Part shown: piece after piece, positions 34,901 to 43,011 of the stretch
How the letters are laid out: each line of letters opens with the position of its first letter
How positions within the stretch are numbered: the stretch's first letter is position 1
Assembly: GCA_045542595.1 (NCBI GenBank)
Contig: JAZQLI010000024.1
Span: 1-45,868 of the forward strand
Direction of reading: 5' to 3'
DNA length: 45,868 nt
Source: Scatosoma sp045542595
GTDB taxonomy: Bacteria > Bacillota > Clostridia > Christensenellales > Borkfalkiaceae
Notes under the pieces: model-generated
The model's input: only the letters and a program-made list of their open reading frames with translations
What the model was told of the DNA's origin: nothing
Databases searched by the model: none
Translations under genes and position numbers: made by a program

Positions 34901-36194
34901 AGACGCGACGTCTACGCATGCCGAGGCAACGAATGGAAAAATACTCGCTTCACAATACGGTATGTTTGAAGACGGCAAAGATCTGGGCGAAGCGTTGTTG
35001 GAAAATATTCTTTTCGACGTAAAAACGTTAAACGAAAGCTACGAAGTTGAAAAGGACGGCGAAATAATCGCTGGTAGCGTGGGTAAAACCCCCTTGCTTA
35101 TGTACCGTTTCAATAATGTAAACGTGACCATGCGGAACGTATACGTAATCAGTGATAAAACGGCTCCTCTATTAAGAGAATGCAAGAGCACGGCGAAAGG
35201 CTCGTTATTGTTGCAAAATGGTAACGACGAATCGTTGTTAATTCAAGCGACGGCGAGCAACGCATACAGTTTTGGTGGAGAATATACTTTTGTAAATATG
35301 AGCCGTTTCTACCGTTCGGATTATGCGAGCGTGTTTAAAGGCGAAATTTGGGACGATATCGTCAAGTTTGACGCGGACAGTTTTTGGACTGGATATACGC
35401 CGATATCCACAGCGGACGAATTGGTGGCTGCGTTAAGCAGTAGCGCGCGTATGCAGTATTACTTGACGCAAGATATTGATATGAGCGGAAAGAACTTAAC
35501 GGGTTATTTCGGCGGTCTATTGGATGGCGATGGTCATAAAGTATACAACATAACGTATGTGGGTAGTAGTTACATTAAAGAAATTGAAACGGCGACGCTT
35601 AAAAACGTTGCGTTCTACGCTACGAGAGTAATATCCGCAGGCACGACAACGACGCAGGAGTTTTCGTTTATTGGTACTTTGTGGAAGGCGACGTTAGAAA
35701 ACGTGTATATTGAAATTACGTTAGACGGCAACGCGGCGGAGTGTTTTGTGTACGGTGGTATCTTCGGGCATACGGCAAATTCGAACGTTACAGTGAATAT
35801 GACAAACGTTGTAGGCAACGTGAAATTTGTCGATTGCGAAGAAATAACGGTAAAAGAATTTGGTTTATTATGGCGCTTGCAACGTGGTACGGTGAATATG
35901 ACTAACGTATATATGCTTGGCACGGAAAAATCAGAAGGTACTTCTTCAGGTGCGTATTTAATTCGTATATTCCGAGCACTTTCAGTCGATAATGTTACGC
36001 GTATGTATACAGTGTTAAACGGTGCAGACGAAAAAATAACGGAAACGAACGCATTATCTACGCAAAACGCTACACCGACACAACTTGTACAAGGACAATA
36101 CTGTTTCAAAGATTTGGCAACGTTTAAGCAAAGCGCGTATAAAGCGTACTTGCAAGACGACGTACACCTTTGGGATAATGTATTTAAAGTTTAA
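31920..36194 (+). CDS. Giant lipoprotein with Big_2 Ig-like domains and GLUG-like modules
   Basis: A 1424-residue lipoprotein (lipobox TVAC, Cys28). Residues about 42-320 hold three Big_2-type Ig-like domains (IEWTSANETVAIVSDNGFVE, SSSNESVATVSGGSVQGVAY, IVWSVADSEIVNVSNGEVSA). Residues about 400-600 hold a GLUG-type beta-helix (GTFDGRGYTISNIRL). Another Ig-like stretch runs to about 860. Two closing modules follow at about 872-1146 and 1158-1424, each opening TPISTA.EL and closing with an F..S.YA.....W..I/V motif, as in the protein at 8062. The two proteins even share the tail LW..VFK. AAGGAG lies 8 nt before the ATG. Likely surface glycan-binding or adhesion scaffold. Confidence 0.75.
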   Translation: MRKAWKRRILFFLTTVCLCAFCTATVACDNNEQTDSGVEVGVEEETMLDLNYRYYELEIYDNVSLYPILQNVDGKIEWTSANETVAIVSDNGFVEGTGEGETTITATVDDYTAICRLVVSNNQLVPQLRVDSDAISVVKNNQFALNPVLYYNDKVVEGVEFSYSSSNESVATVSGGSVQGVAYGSATISILTQWKHFKQEFTSKVVSVEVVPHLGLRVTNADELTLYTTHALGDNTYETQKTVEFELLLDGEVQAISANEIVWSVADSEIVNVSNGEVSALKAGETTITLQYSTTVDGKTFDLETSVTVKVDRPIMEKSGEILVDMWIDTNAERDKSSVSLSAEEIFGENIDITEVLDVESGRHYQLVNNSFKNNANLIVGERKWIIYNQDYGVETSVVVADMVIETVNDLRVFNEVLKGTVYGYYVLNNDINYLGQNFGFSSQSFFGTFDGRGYTISNIRLNKGFFFNIGAKAVVKNFGLIDFTLASTTEAGAFASTCLGELHNLYVKGVSYASSNSGAFAFRFYEGATLTDCVAEMEYIGTGEVAPTCGAFAANIYSMVTVENCYVVTTTYAGNGGTDFVGQDSVSSLDASKAGIYSTMSALKDSRKITNSILLNEDLQISVDVNELLGYTTISSNMPVVWSVPQTSNVTFENGVFTTESETPIYVTVTATSVMDETKTASQTVSVKKAAVTETDRADVNILTAADGRYTIQLSDELDAADVISATLGLDMYKTFTDLRINAEDNIISLPCAVITSGVNTLYLNTLNGYYKMSVKLSVPETETLEIITLQGEEVEGEYTLSFGENLSVSDVRWLVSEVDLLTRYEEPMVDEKANTLKIPASAVADGQTTLYIGTSDGYYSVIVKNWLQSTPISTAEELAAALNDRSGNKYYLTNDIDMSGVSLETTMETASGVEYNRTRFVGTFDGNGYSITNVRFTTNWIYSVQGSFNNVAIYATATIAETTGKTGYIFFISQLYGGTEMRNVYVDLTVDLDATSTHAEATNGKILASQYGMFEDGKDLGEALLENILFDVKTLNESYEVEKDGEIIAGSVGKTPLLMYRFNNVNVTMRNVYVISDKTAPLLRECKSTAKGSLLLQNGNDESLLIQATASNAYSFGGEYTFVNMSRFYRSDYASVFKGEIWDDIVKFDADSFWTGYTPISTADELVAALSSSARMQYYLTQDIDMSGKNLTGYFGGLLDGDGHKVYNITYVGSSYIKEIETATLKNVAFYATRVISAGTTTTQEFSFIGTLWKATLENVYIEITLDGNAAECFVYGGIFGHTANSNVTVNMTNVVGNVKFVDCEEITVKEFGLLWRLQRGTVNMTNVYMLGTEKSEGTSSGAYLIRIFRALSVDNVTRMYTVLNGADEKITETNALSTQNATPTQLVQGQYCFKDLATFKQSAYKAYLQDDVHLWDNVFKV

Positions 36195-36339
36195 AGGCAA
36201 ATATCGTTAGAGTTGACCAAAAATTTATTGAACGGCAGACAAGAAAATCAAATTTATCAAATTAGAATTAAAAAAATCAGTCAATTTGTAGGCTATAGCC
36301 GTAATCAAAGCTATTATGCGAGAATGGGAGCAAACTATT

Positions 36340-37449
36340 GTGAATAATATGTTTTTATATTGTAATCCTTCCGTATTCGTTATCGGGAATGAGTACGAGA
36401 TTTTGATTAATTTAAATGCGTTTGGTATCTGCTTCATTAAAGTAGACGATACGTTTTACTATGAAGAAAATTCGGGTGTATTACCTTCTGAACGCACGGT
36501 TGTCAAAATCCGCGTACCACAAAAAGAGCTTGATAACGCAAAAGAATACACGGTAATTTTTCGCCAAACGGACGAAAGAAAGAGCTACTGGTCAACATTT
36601 CTGCCCCCAAAAACAGCGAATTTCGTATTCAAACCGCTTGAAAAAACGGAAGATATTCATTTGTTTCATATATCCGACGTGCATTATGATTTTGAGATTG
36701 CCAAAAAGACCGCAAGCTATTTCGGGACAGACGTAGATTTATTCGTAGTCAACGGCGACATCGGAGAAGTGGAAACCGTACAAAATTATTTGGAAGTGTG
36801 TCAATTCGTCGGTGAAATCGCAAACGGTCAAATTCCCGTGATTTTTTCGCGCGGTAATCACGATACGCGTGGACGGCTTTCTCATCTTTTCCCTGATTAC
36901 TTCCCAAGCCAGGGAAAAAAGACGTATTATACGTTTGAAGTGGGTTGCTTAAACGGTGTAGTGCTTGATTGCGGGGAAGATAAATTGGACGTTAGAAAAG
37001 AATACGACTCTTCCGTGGATACGCCCGTGGAGTATTTGGGCCTTAACCGTTTCCACGGCTATCGCAAACAGGAGTTGGAATTTTTAAAAACGATACAAAA
37101 ACGGACGGATAAAATTACTTTTGCGGTATCGCACGTATGTCCTGCTATGACGACGTTGCAAGCGGGCGGGCAATTTGATATCGATAGGGAAGTTTATACG
37201 AAGTGGTGCCAGGAATTAGACCGCATAAATCTTGCTTTTATGCTTTGTGGACATTATCATCGCGCGTTTATGATTATGCCTGACGACAAACGAAATTTAG
37301 TACCGCATAACTATCCCGTGGTTGTTGGCGCTGACCGCGAAACCGAGCATTTTTTGGGCGCGGCAATCGTATTGAATAGGCATAGTGCCGAAGTGTTGTT
37401 TACCGACGAAACGCATACGGTACACGAAAAACATACGCTATTATTTTAA
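36340..37449 (+). CDS. Calcineurin-like metallophosphoesterase
   Basis: A 369-residue protein. Residues 1-100 form a beta-sandwich (fibronectin-like) domain. The phosphoesterase core follows with all five metal blocks visible: FHISDVHYD, VVNGDIGE, FSRGNHDTRG, FAVSHVCPA and LCGHYHRAF. There is no signal peptide. The GTG start at 36340 is preferred because GGGAG lies 9 nt upstream; the in-frame ATG at 36316 has no ribosome binding site. It lies 146 nt after the giant lipoprotein gene. The role in the glycan locus is unknown; sugar phosphate or phosphodiester turnover is possible. Confidence 0.87.
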   Translation: MNNMFLYCNPSVFVIGNEYEILINLNAFGICFIKVDDTFYYEENSGVLPSERTVVKIRVPQKELDNAKEYTVIFRQTDERKSYWSTFLPPKTANFVFKPLEKTEDIHLFHISDVHYDFEIAKKTASYFGTDVDLFVVNGDIGEVETVQNYLEVCQFVGEIANGQIPVIFSRGNHDTRGRLSHLFPDYFPSQGKKTYYTFEVGCLNGVVLDCGEDKLDVRKEYDSSVDTPVEYLGLNRFHGYRKQELEFLKTIQKRTDKITFAVSHVCPAMTTLQAGGQFDIDREVYTKWCQELDRINLAFMLCGHYHRAFMIMPDDKRNLVPHNYPVVVGADRETEHFLGAAIVLNRHSAEVLFTDETHTVHEKHTLLF

Positions 37450-37484
37450 TAACCTATTTTATAGTATAGGCTACAATAAAAGGT

Positions 37485-38072
37485 ATGAAAAAGAAATTGA
37501 TTTTAGTAGGAGCACCGCCTGCCTGTGGAAAAAATTACGTCTCGAAGTTGATATGCGAGAAAGTGGAACATATTACGTATCTTGATAAGGACGATTTAAG
37601 TGAGTTGGTTCGTTGTTGTTTTACGCTTTGCGATGAAGAGTTGGATATGGACGGGGATTTTTACATAAAAAATTTGCGTTCTAGTGAATATAATACTCTA
37701 TTTCAACTTTCTTTTTCTGCATTACGCTTTGGAGAATTAGTGCTTGTAAACGCGCCTTTTGTTCGTGAAGTACGTGATATGGAATATATGCATGCACTGA
37801 AAGAACGAGTGAAAGCAATGGGCGCGGAACTCGTCTTGATTTGGGTGGTTGCACCTATTGACGTTTGCTATGAAAGGATGAAAACAAGAAATTCGGATAG
37901 AGATAACTTGAAGTTAGCGAAATGGTCTGAATATGTAAAAAACATTGATTACAGTATTCCCACACTGTTGGAAGAGAAAGGGCTTGTAGATAAGCTTATT
38001 GTTTTTGATAATGCAAACGACAATACAGCGCAAACGTCGTTGCGCAAAACCGTAGAGATTTTAAAAGAGTAG
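37485..38072 (+). CDS. P-loop kinase-like protein (AAA_33 type) with atypical Walker A
   Basis: A 195-residue protein beginning KKLILVGAPPACGKNYVSKL. The loop is GxxxxGK followed by Asn instead of Ser or Thr. A Walker B-like HITYLDKDDL and a lid region CYERMKTRNSDRDNLKLAKW follow, as in small-molecule kinases of the gluconokinase/zeta-toxin group. It sits 35 nt after the metallophosphoesterase and directly against KDPG aldolase (stop and next start touch), so it may phosphorylate 2-keto-3-deoxygluconate or another sugar acid. No PfkB-type KDG kinase is in the window. The ribosome binding site (AAAAGG) is close to the ATG. Confidence 0.7.
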   Translation: MKKKLILVGAPPACGKNYVSKLICEKVEHITYLDKDDLSELVRCCFTLCDEELDMDGDFYIKNLRSSEYNTLFQLSFSALRFGELVLVNAPFVREVRDMEYMHALKERVKAMGAELVLIWVVAPIDVCYERMKTRNSDRDNLKLAKWSEYVKNIDYSIPTLLEEKGLVDKLIVFDNANDNTAQTSLRKTVEILKE

Positions 38073-38729
38073 ATGTATATGTTAAATAGAGAAGAAATCA
38101 TTAAGGACGTGGAGAAAAATAAAATTATCGTTATCTTGCGTGGATTTGATCGGGAACAATTAATTCATACCGTAGCGGCTATGGAAAAAGGCGGGATAAA
38201 ACTTGTTGAAATTACCTTTGATCAATCGGGCGTAATAAGCGATGAAACGACGGCGGCAAATATCCAAGCACTTAAAGAACATTTTGCTGGGCGCGTTAGA
38301 GTTGGTGCAGGTACGGTTATGACCGAAGCACAGGTAGAATATGCCTATCGTGCAGGGGCGGAATTTATTATATCTCCTGATTGTTATGAAGCCGTGATTA
38401 AAAAGACGAAAGAATTGGGCATGGTTTCTATGCCAGGAGCCTTTACGCCGACGGAAGTAGCTAATGCACATCGATATGGCGCGGATTTTGTCAAGCTTTT
38501 TCCTAACTCCGAAGTAAAATTGTCCTATCTTAAAGCGTTGATTGCGCCGTTATCGCATATTAAATTTCTTGCGGTGGGCGGTGTAGATGCAAACAGCTTT
38601 CAAGATTATATTGCAACAGGAGCAAAGGGGGTAGGCATAGCAACGGCAATTGCGGATAAAAAAGCGATTGTTGCTAGAGATTATGAAAAAATTACAAGGC
38701 TTGCAAAAGAGTTCACGTCGTTATTATAA
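38073..38729 (+). CDS. eda: KDPG / KHG aldolase (2-keto-3-deoxy-6-phosphogluconate aldolase)
   Basis: A 218-residue class I aldolase that splits KDPG to pyruvate and glyceraldehyde 3-phosphate, the end of galacturonate and glucuronate catabolism. Visible: R23 in VILRGF, E46 in LVEITF, VRVGAGTVMT, SMPGAFTPTEV and the Schiff-base Lys K141 in DFVKLFPNSEV. The length is normal. The start directly follows the kinase stop. ATG 38079 is an alternative start. It supports the reading that the locus feeds on uronic acids. Confidence 0.93.
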   Translation: MYMLNREEIIKDVEKNKIIVILRGFDREQLIHTVAAMEKGGIKLVEITFDQSGVISDETTAANIQALKEHFAGRVRVGAGTVMTEAQVEYAYRAGAEFIISPDCYEAVIKKTKELGMVSMPGAFTPTEVANAHRYGADFVKLFPNSEVKLSYLKALIAPLSHIKFLAVGGVDANSFQDYIATGAKGVGIATAIADKKAIVARDYEKITRLAKEFTSLL

Positions 38730-38793
38730 TTATTGGTATTTTTTGTGCCTTATGAATACATGAAAAAGGAATTAAAAAGTTTGGAGTGTAGTG

Positions 38794-39423
38794 GTGAACG
38801 CGTATTTATTTGATTTGGACGGTACGTTGATAGATTCTATGCCGACATATATAACCGTTATGTTGCGATTTTTAGACAAGTACCATATCCCATATGAAAA
38901 GGATATCGTAAAAACGATTACACCGCTTGGGTATAAGGGCACGGCGGAGTATTATAAAAAGCTTGGAGTCGATTTATCGGTAGACGATATCGTTAAACAG
39001 TTGAAATCGGAGATTCAAAAGGAATACGAAAACAATATTCCCGCAAAAGAAAACGTGATAAGCGTATTAAAAGCGTTGAAAAAGCGTGGTGCTACGTTAA
39101 ACGTTTTAACGGCAAGCCCGCATGCAATGTTGGATTGTTGTTTGAAACGCTTGGGGATATTTGATTTATTTGAAAACGTCTGGTCTTGCGATGATTTCAA
39201 TAGAAAAAAGACGGAAGTTGCAATATATCGAGAAACCGCGGATAAGATGGGCGTAGACATAAAAAATATTGCGTTTTTAGATGATAATTTACTTGCGTTG
39301 ACAACCGCTAAACGGGCAGGTATGCACGTTTTCGGCGTCTATGATAAATCTTCCCAAGAATATGCGGAAGAAATTAAGAAAATATCCGAAAAATATATCG
39401 TGGATTTTTGTTCGCTTTTGTGA
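38794..39423 (+). CDS. HAD-superfamily sugar phosphatase / beta-phosphoglucomutase-like
   Basis: About 209 residues. HAD motif I AYLFDLDGTLIDSMPTY, motif II VLTASP, a conserved Lys in FNRKKTEVAIY, and motif IV NIAFLDDNLLAL are all present. The cap domain lies between motifs I and II (type C1). The start is GTG. GGAG lies 7 nt before 38794, which is better than the GTG at 38791. It probably dephosphorylates a sugar phosphate and is the last gene of the long plus operon, 64 nt after KDPG aldolase. Confidence 0.85.
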   Translation: MNAYLFDLDGTLIDSMPTYITVMLRFLDKYHIPYEKDIVKTITPLGYKGTAEYYKKLGVDLSVDDIVKQLKSEIQKEYENNIPAKENVISVLKALKKRGATLNVLTASPHAMLDCCLKRLGIFDLFENVWSCDDFNRKKTEVAIYRETADKMGVDIKNIAFLDDNLLALTTAKRAGMHVFGVYDKSSQEYAEEIKKISEKYIVDFCSLL

Positions 39424-39698
39424 GCGGTCAAATATTTTATAGCGAAATGAAGAATGTAGTTTTATTACGATAAATATATTGAAAGCAGAAAAGGAATTTG
39501 ATCATGAAAAAACGGATACATGCATGTATATTTTCTCATGTATGGTGTTGAAAAAGGATATGTAACGATTAAAAAAATTTTTGATTCGGTTGGGGTAAAA
39601 GAGAATTGTAGATTGGTAAAAACCCTAAAAAAGTATTGGTGGGGCGCAGATACTGTTTGGTCTGCAATTTGCGATGAAACAAAAAATGGGTTGGGGAA
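39424..39698 (+). other. Gap before the TRIC gene with short uncertain frames
   Basis: Two short plus-strand frames occur: 15 codons from 39504 (AAGGA before the ATG) and an open frame at about 39520-39723 that runs into the TRIC gene. Neither looks like a known protein. I see no clear promoter and no riboswitch fold. Confidence 0.25.
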
Positions 39699-40358
39699 AT
39701 GTTACCTGAAATTATTTTATTAGCATTGGAAATTATCGGAACGGTAGCGTTTGCAATCTCTGGCGCATTTGTTGCAATCAAAGCAAAATTTGACGTTTTT
39801 GGCGTACTCGTTATCGGATGTATCACAGCAGTAGGTGGTGGAATTACACGAGATATTTTAATCGACGTAACCCCACCTGCTATTTTCTCGAAAATTTATA
39901 TCGGAGGTATTGCGTGTTTGGCTTCGCTTATCGTGTTTATCGTGGCGTATATCAAACGCAAGAAATTTGACGAAATTAGAGAACGGATAGAACATATCAA
40001 CAATATATTCGATGCAATAGGACTTGCTGCATTTACGGTAATGGGAACGGAAATCGCGTTTACAAACGGAATATCGGAAAATGTGTTTTTATCTATAACA
40101 ATCGGTGTATTGACAGGCGTAGGCGGTGGCGTGCTTCGGGATATCTTAACGGAAACACCGCCGTACATATTCAAAAAGCACGTGTATGCGTTGGCTTCCA
40201 TTTTAGGCGCGGTATTATATTATTTAATAAGAATATGGGTAAATGATACGATATTACCCAGCATTGTGGCAATGATATTTATCATAGGCATAAGGCTATT
40301 AGCGACAAAATATCGTTGGGATTTACCGAAAATAAAATTACAGGAGCAAGACAAATGA
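39699..40358 (+). CDS. TRIC-type trimeric cation channel (UPF0126)
   Basis: A 219-residue protein with seven hydrophobic helices in two repeats of three plus one. Each repeat carries the glycine signature: VGGGITRDILIDVTPP (first) and VGGGVLRDILTETPP (second), as in bacterial TRIC channels (monovalent cation conductance). The stop overlaps the start of tdh (ATGA at 40355). The coupling to threonine breakdown is conserved in this window but its reason is unclear; amino acid or ammonium-linked ion balance is a guess. Confidence 0.88.
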   Translation: MLPEIILLALEIIGTVAFAISGAFVAIKAKFDVFGVLVIGCITAVGGGITRDILIDVTPPAIFSKIYIGGIACLASLIVFIVAYIKRKKFDEIRERIEHINNIFDAIGLAAFTVMGTEIAFTNGISENVFLSITIGVLTGVGGGVLRDILTETPPYIFKKHVYALASILGAVLYYLIRIWVNDTILPSIVAMIFIIGIRLLATKYRWDLPKIKLQEQDK

Positions 40359-41401
40359 AAATGAATGCAATCATCAAGCCCGCAAGAGAAAAGGGCTTGG
40401 AACTGGTACAAAAAGAAATACCGCAAATCGGCTTTGGCGAAGCACTCGTGAAAATCCATTATACGGCAATTTGCGGAACGGACGTACATATCTACGATTG
40501 GAACGAGTGGGCGCAAAAGACCATCAATCCGCCTATGACGATAGGACATGAATTTGTAGGCGAAATTGTAGAAATCAAAGGTGCAACGGACAATTTCAAG
40601 GTGGGTGATATCGTAAGTGCAGAAGGACACGTGGTGTGCGGAAAGTGCCGCAACTGTCGTGCAGGCAGAAAACACCTTTGCCCGAACACCCAAGGTATCG
40701 GCGTAAATCGCGATGGTATCTTTGCGGAATATGCAAGAATACCTATTTCTAACTTATGGCTTTGCGATACGCAGGCAATCCCCGAAAAAATGTATGCGAT
40801 TTTCGATCCTTTAGGAAATGCTACGCATACTGCACTCAAATACGGTATGGTAGGCGAGGACGTCGTGATAACGGGCGCAGGCCCTATCGGGATTATGGCG
40901 GCGGCGATTTGCCGTCACGTCGGCGCAAAGAACGTCGTACTTACGGATATTAGCGATTATCGATTAGAGCTTGCCAAACAGGTTTGTCCGTCGATTACGA
41001 CCGTAAATACAAAGGAAAAGCGCTTAAAAGACGTGCAAGGCGAAATCGGTATGAAAGAAGGCTTTGATATCGGCTTGGAAATGAGCGGTAGTCCCATTGC
41101 GTTCAATGAAATGATAGAGAATATGATTATGGGCGGAAAGATTGCAATGCTTGGCGTGCAGGGCAATAATACCACCATTGATTGGAATAAAGTCATTTTT
41201 AATATGTTGACGATTAAAGGTATTTACGGAAGAGAAGTATTTGAAACGTGGCATAAGATGACGGCAATGTTGAAATCAGGCTTGGATATTTCCAAAATCA
41301 TCACAGCGGAACTTCCTTATGCGGAATTTGAAAAGGGGTTTGAAATGATGCATAGCGGAAAATCGGGTAAAGTAATTTTGGATTGGAGGAATGTAAAATG
41401 A
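40355..41401 (+). CDS. tdh: L-threonine 3-dehydrogenase
   Basis: A 348-residue zinc-dependent medium-chain dehydrogenase that oxidises threonine to 2-amino-3-ketobutyrate with NAD. Catalytic zinc ligands are C40 in TAICGTDVHIYDW and H65-E66 in TIGHEF. The structural zinc cysteines are C95, C98, C101 and C109 in VCGKCRNCRAGRKHLC. The nucleotide loop is ITGAGPIGIMAA. ATG 40355 is chosen because CAGGAG lies about 8 nt upstream and it overlaps the TRIC stop. The neighbour kbl confirms the pathway. Confidence 0.95.
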   Translation: MKMNAIIKPAREKGLELVQKEIPQIGFGEALVKIHYTAICGTDVHIYDWNEWAQKTINPPMTIGHEFVGEIVEIKGATDNFKVGDIVSAEGHVVCGKCRNCRAGRKHLCPNTQGIGVNRDGIFAEYARIPISNLWLCDTQAIPEKMYAIFDPLGNATHTALKYGMVGEDVVITGAGPIGIMAAAICRHVGAKNVVLTDISDYRLELAKQVCPSITTVNTKEKRLKDVQGEIGMKEGFDIGLEMSGSPIAFNEMIENMIMGGKIAMLGVQGNNTTIDWNKVIFNMLTIKGIYGREVFETWHKMTAMLKSGLDISKIITAELPYAEFEKGFEMMHSGKSGKVILDWRNVK

Positions 41402-42582
41402 TAGATAAGAAATATTTTCAGGATATATTAGACGATATAAAGACAAGCGGACTTTGGAAAGAAGAACGTATTATCACTACCCCGCAAAGTAATTGCATTG
41501 ATACGACGAAAGCAAACGGCGTACTCAATTTTTGTGCGAATAACTATTTAGGGCTTTCCAACAACGAAGAACTTAAAAAAGCAGCAATCGAGAGTTATGA
41601 AAAGTACGGCTACGGACTTTCAAGCGTGCGTTTTATTTGCGGTACGCAAACGATACATAAAGAACTTGAAAACAAAATTTCGAGCTTTTTAGGCACGGAA
41701 GATACCATTTTATATAGCAGTTGTTTTGACGCAAACGGCGGATTATTTGAAACGATAACGACGAAAGAAGACGCGATTATTTCCGACGAACTCAACCATG
41801 CAAGTATTATCGACGGCGTAAGGCTTTCCAAAGCAACCAAATATCGTTATAAAAATAACGATATGGAAGATTTGGAAACGAAACTTAAAGAGGCGGACGA
41901 AAACGGTGCAAAACATAAAGTTATTGTAACGGACGGCGTGTTCTCTATGGACGGCATTATTGCAAACTTAAAAGGTGTTTGTGACCTTGCAGAGAAGCAT
42001 AACGCGCTTGTGGTAGTAGACGATTCTCACGCAACGGGATTTGTCGGCGATACGGGCAGGGGAACTGCAGAATATTGCGAAGTGCAAGGCAGAGTAGATA
42101 TCATCACGGGCACGTTTGGGAAAGCGCTTGGCGGTGCAAGTGGTGGATTTACAAGCGGTAGAAAGGAAATTATTGATTTGCTCCGTCAAAGAAGTAGACC
42201 GTACCTGTTCTCAAACACGGTTGCGCCTGCTATTTGCGCTACGACATTAAAGGTGCTTGAAAAAATCGAAAAGGACACTTCTCTTCGAGATAAGGTAATG
42301 GAAAACGCAAAATATTTCCGTAGTGAAATGGAAAAGAACGGATTTGATTTAGCAGGGAAAGACCACGCAATCGTTCCCGTAATGCTCTACGACGCGGTAC
42401 TCAGCCAAAAGGTAGCGGAAAAGATGCTTGAAAAGGGCATATACGTAACGGGCTTTTTCTATCCCGTCGTACCCAAAGACAAAGCGCGTATCCGTACGCA
42501 AATGTCGGCAGCACACAGCAAAGAAGACATCGATAAATGCGTACAAGCGTTTGTGGAATGTAAAAAGGAATTAGGTTTTTAA
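41398..42582 (+). CDS. kbl: 2-amino-3-ketobutyrate CoA ligase (glycine C-acetyltransferase)
   Basis: A 394-residue PLP enzyme that splits 2-amino-3-ketobutyrate with CoA into glycine and acetyl-CoA. The PLP lysine is K242 in ITGTFGKALGG. VVVDDSHATG (Asp/His pairing to PLP), FCANNYLGLS and YGLSSVRFICGTQ are typical alpha-oxoamine synthase blocks. GGAGG lies 9 nt before ATG 41398, which overlaps the tdh stop by four bases. Together TRIC, tdh and kbl form one coupled operon. Confidence 0.95.
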   Translation: MIDKKYFQDILDDIKTSGLWKEERIITTPQSNCIDTTKANGVLNFCANNYLGLSNNEELKKAAIESYEKYGYGLSSVRFICGTQTIHKELENKISSFLGTEDTILYSSCFDANGGLFETITTKEDAIISDELNHASIIDGVRLSKATKYRYKNNDMEDLETKLKEADENGAKHKVIVTDGVFSMDGIIANLKGVCDLAEKHNALVVVDDSHATGFVGDTGRGTAEYCEVQGRVDIITGTFGKALGGASGGFTSGRKEIIDLLRQRSRPYLFSNTVAPAICATTLKVLEKIEKDTSLRDKVMENAKYFRSEMEKNGFDLAGKDHAIVPVMLYDAVLSQKVAEKMLEKGIYVTGFFYPVVPKDKARIRTQMSAAHSKEDIDKCVQAFVECKKELGF

Positions 42583-42600
42583 TAATCAATTTACAAAAAG

Positions 42601-42621
42601 GGGCTACACGGTTTGTAGCCC
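42601..42621. terminator. Hairpin after kbl
   Basis: GGGCTACA (42601-42608) and TGTAGCCC (42614-42621) pair around 5 nt. The plus-strand side lacks a T run (A run instead), while the minus-strand side has CTTTTT. It probably ends or stabilises the kbl transcript. Confidence 0.5.
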
Positions 42622-42688
42622 TAAAAAAACACTTTTCAATACGAACATATGTTTGCATTTTTTGATAAAAATCGACAAAAGGAGCGAA

Positions 42689-42961
42689 ATGAAAGAAAAT
42701 AATGGGAAGAAAAAATATAGATATACGTATTATACGGCTACGGGGAAAGAAGAAATCGACGTGGACGAAAAGTGGTATGAAATATTAAGCCAAGCGGATA
42801 AGGATATATTAAAGAAAATCGTCAAACGGTTAAAGAAGAAAACAACGGTAGACGAGTTTATAGAGTCGCGCGTTTTGCCGATTTTAGAAAAGGAAGAAAA
42901 AGCGAGAATAAAAAACTTTCAAAAAATTTACGGTAGAAAAGTAAAAAATACTAAAATGTAG
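42689..42961 (+). CDS. Small basic protein, hypothetical
   Basis: A 90-residue, lysine-rich protein. AAAGGAG lies before ATG 42689. It starts KKKYRYTYYTATGKEEIDVD, EKWYEILSQADKDI. This resembles the N-terminal segment of small clostridial sigma-factor-like or regulatory proteins of mobile elements, but the sigma domains are absent. The C-terminal half is predicted helical and basic (VKRLKKKTTVDEFIESRVLP). I do not recognise a function. It ends just before the HTH operon promoter. Confidence 0.5.
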   Translation: MKENNGKKKYRYTYYTATGKEEIDVDEKWYEILSQADKDILKKIVKRLKKKTTVDEFIESRVLPILEKEEKARIKNFQKIYGRKVKNTKM

Positions 42962-42970
42962 TTGCTTTTT

Positions 42971-42995
42971 AATAGCGTTTATGCTATTATATAAT
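42971..42995 (+). promoter_or_regulatory. Promoter and operator of the Hip-like pair
   Basis: TATAAT at 42990-42995 lies next to the inverted repeat AATAGC-N6-GCTATT (42971-42988). The palindrome fits a dimeric HTH repressor. The start of the HTH gene is 17 nt downstream, so autorepression by that protein is likely. Confidence 0.5.
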
Positions 42996-43011
42996 TGTAA
43001 GGAGAAACGAA

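Noticed and set aside
36225..36339. Open frame rich in N, Q, I and Y between the giant lipoprotein and the metallophosphoesterase
   Set aside because: No start signal or recognisable family; such composition arises by chance here.
39590..39698. Possible riboswitch (for example glycine) before the TRIC-tdh-kbl operon
   Set aside because: I could not find the conserved core or paired stems of a known riboswitch class.
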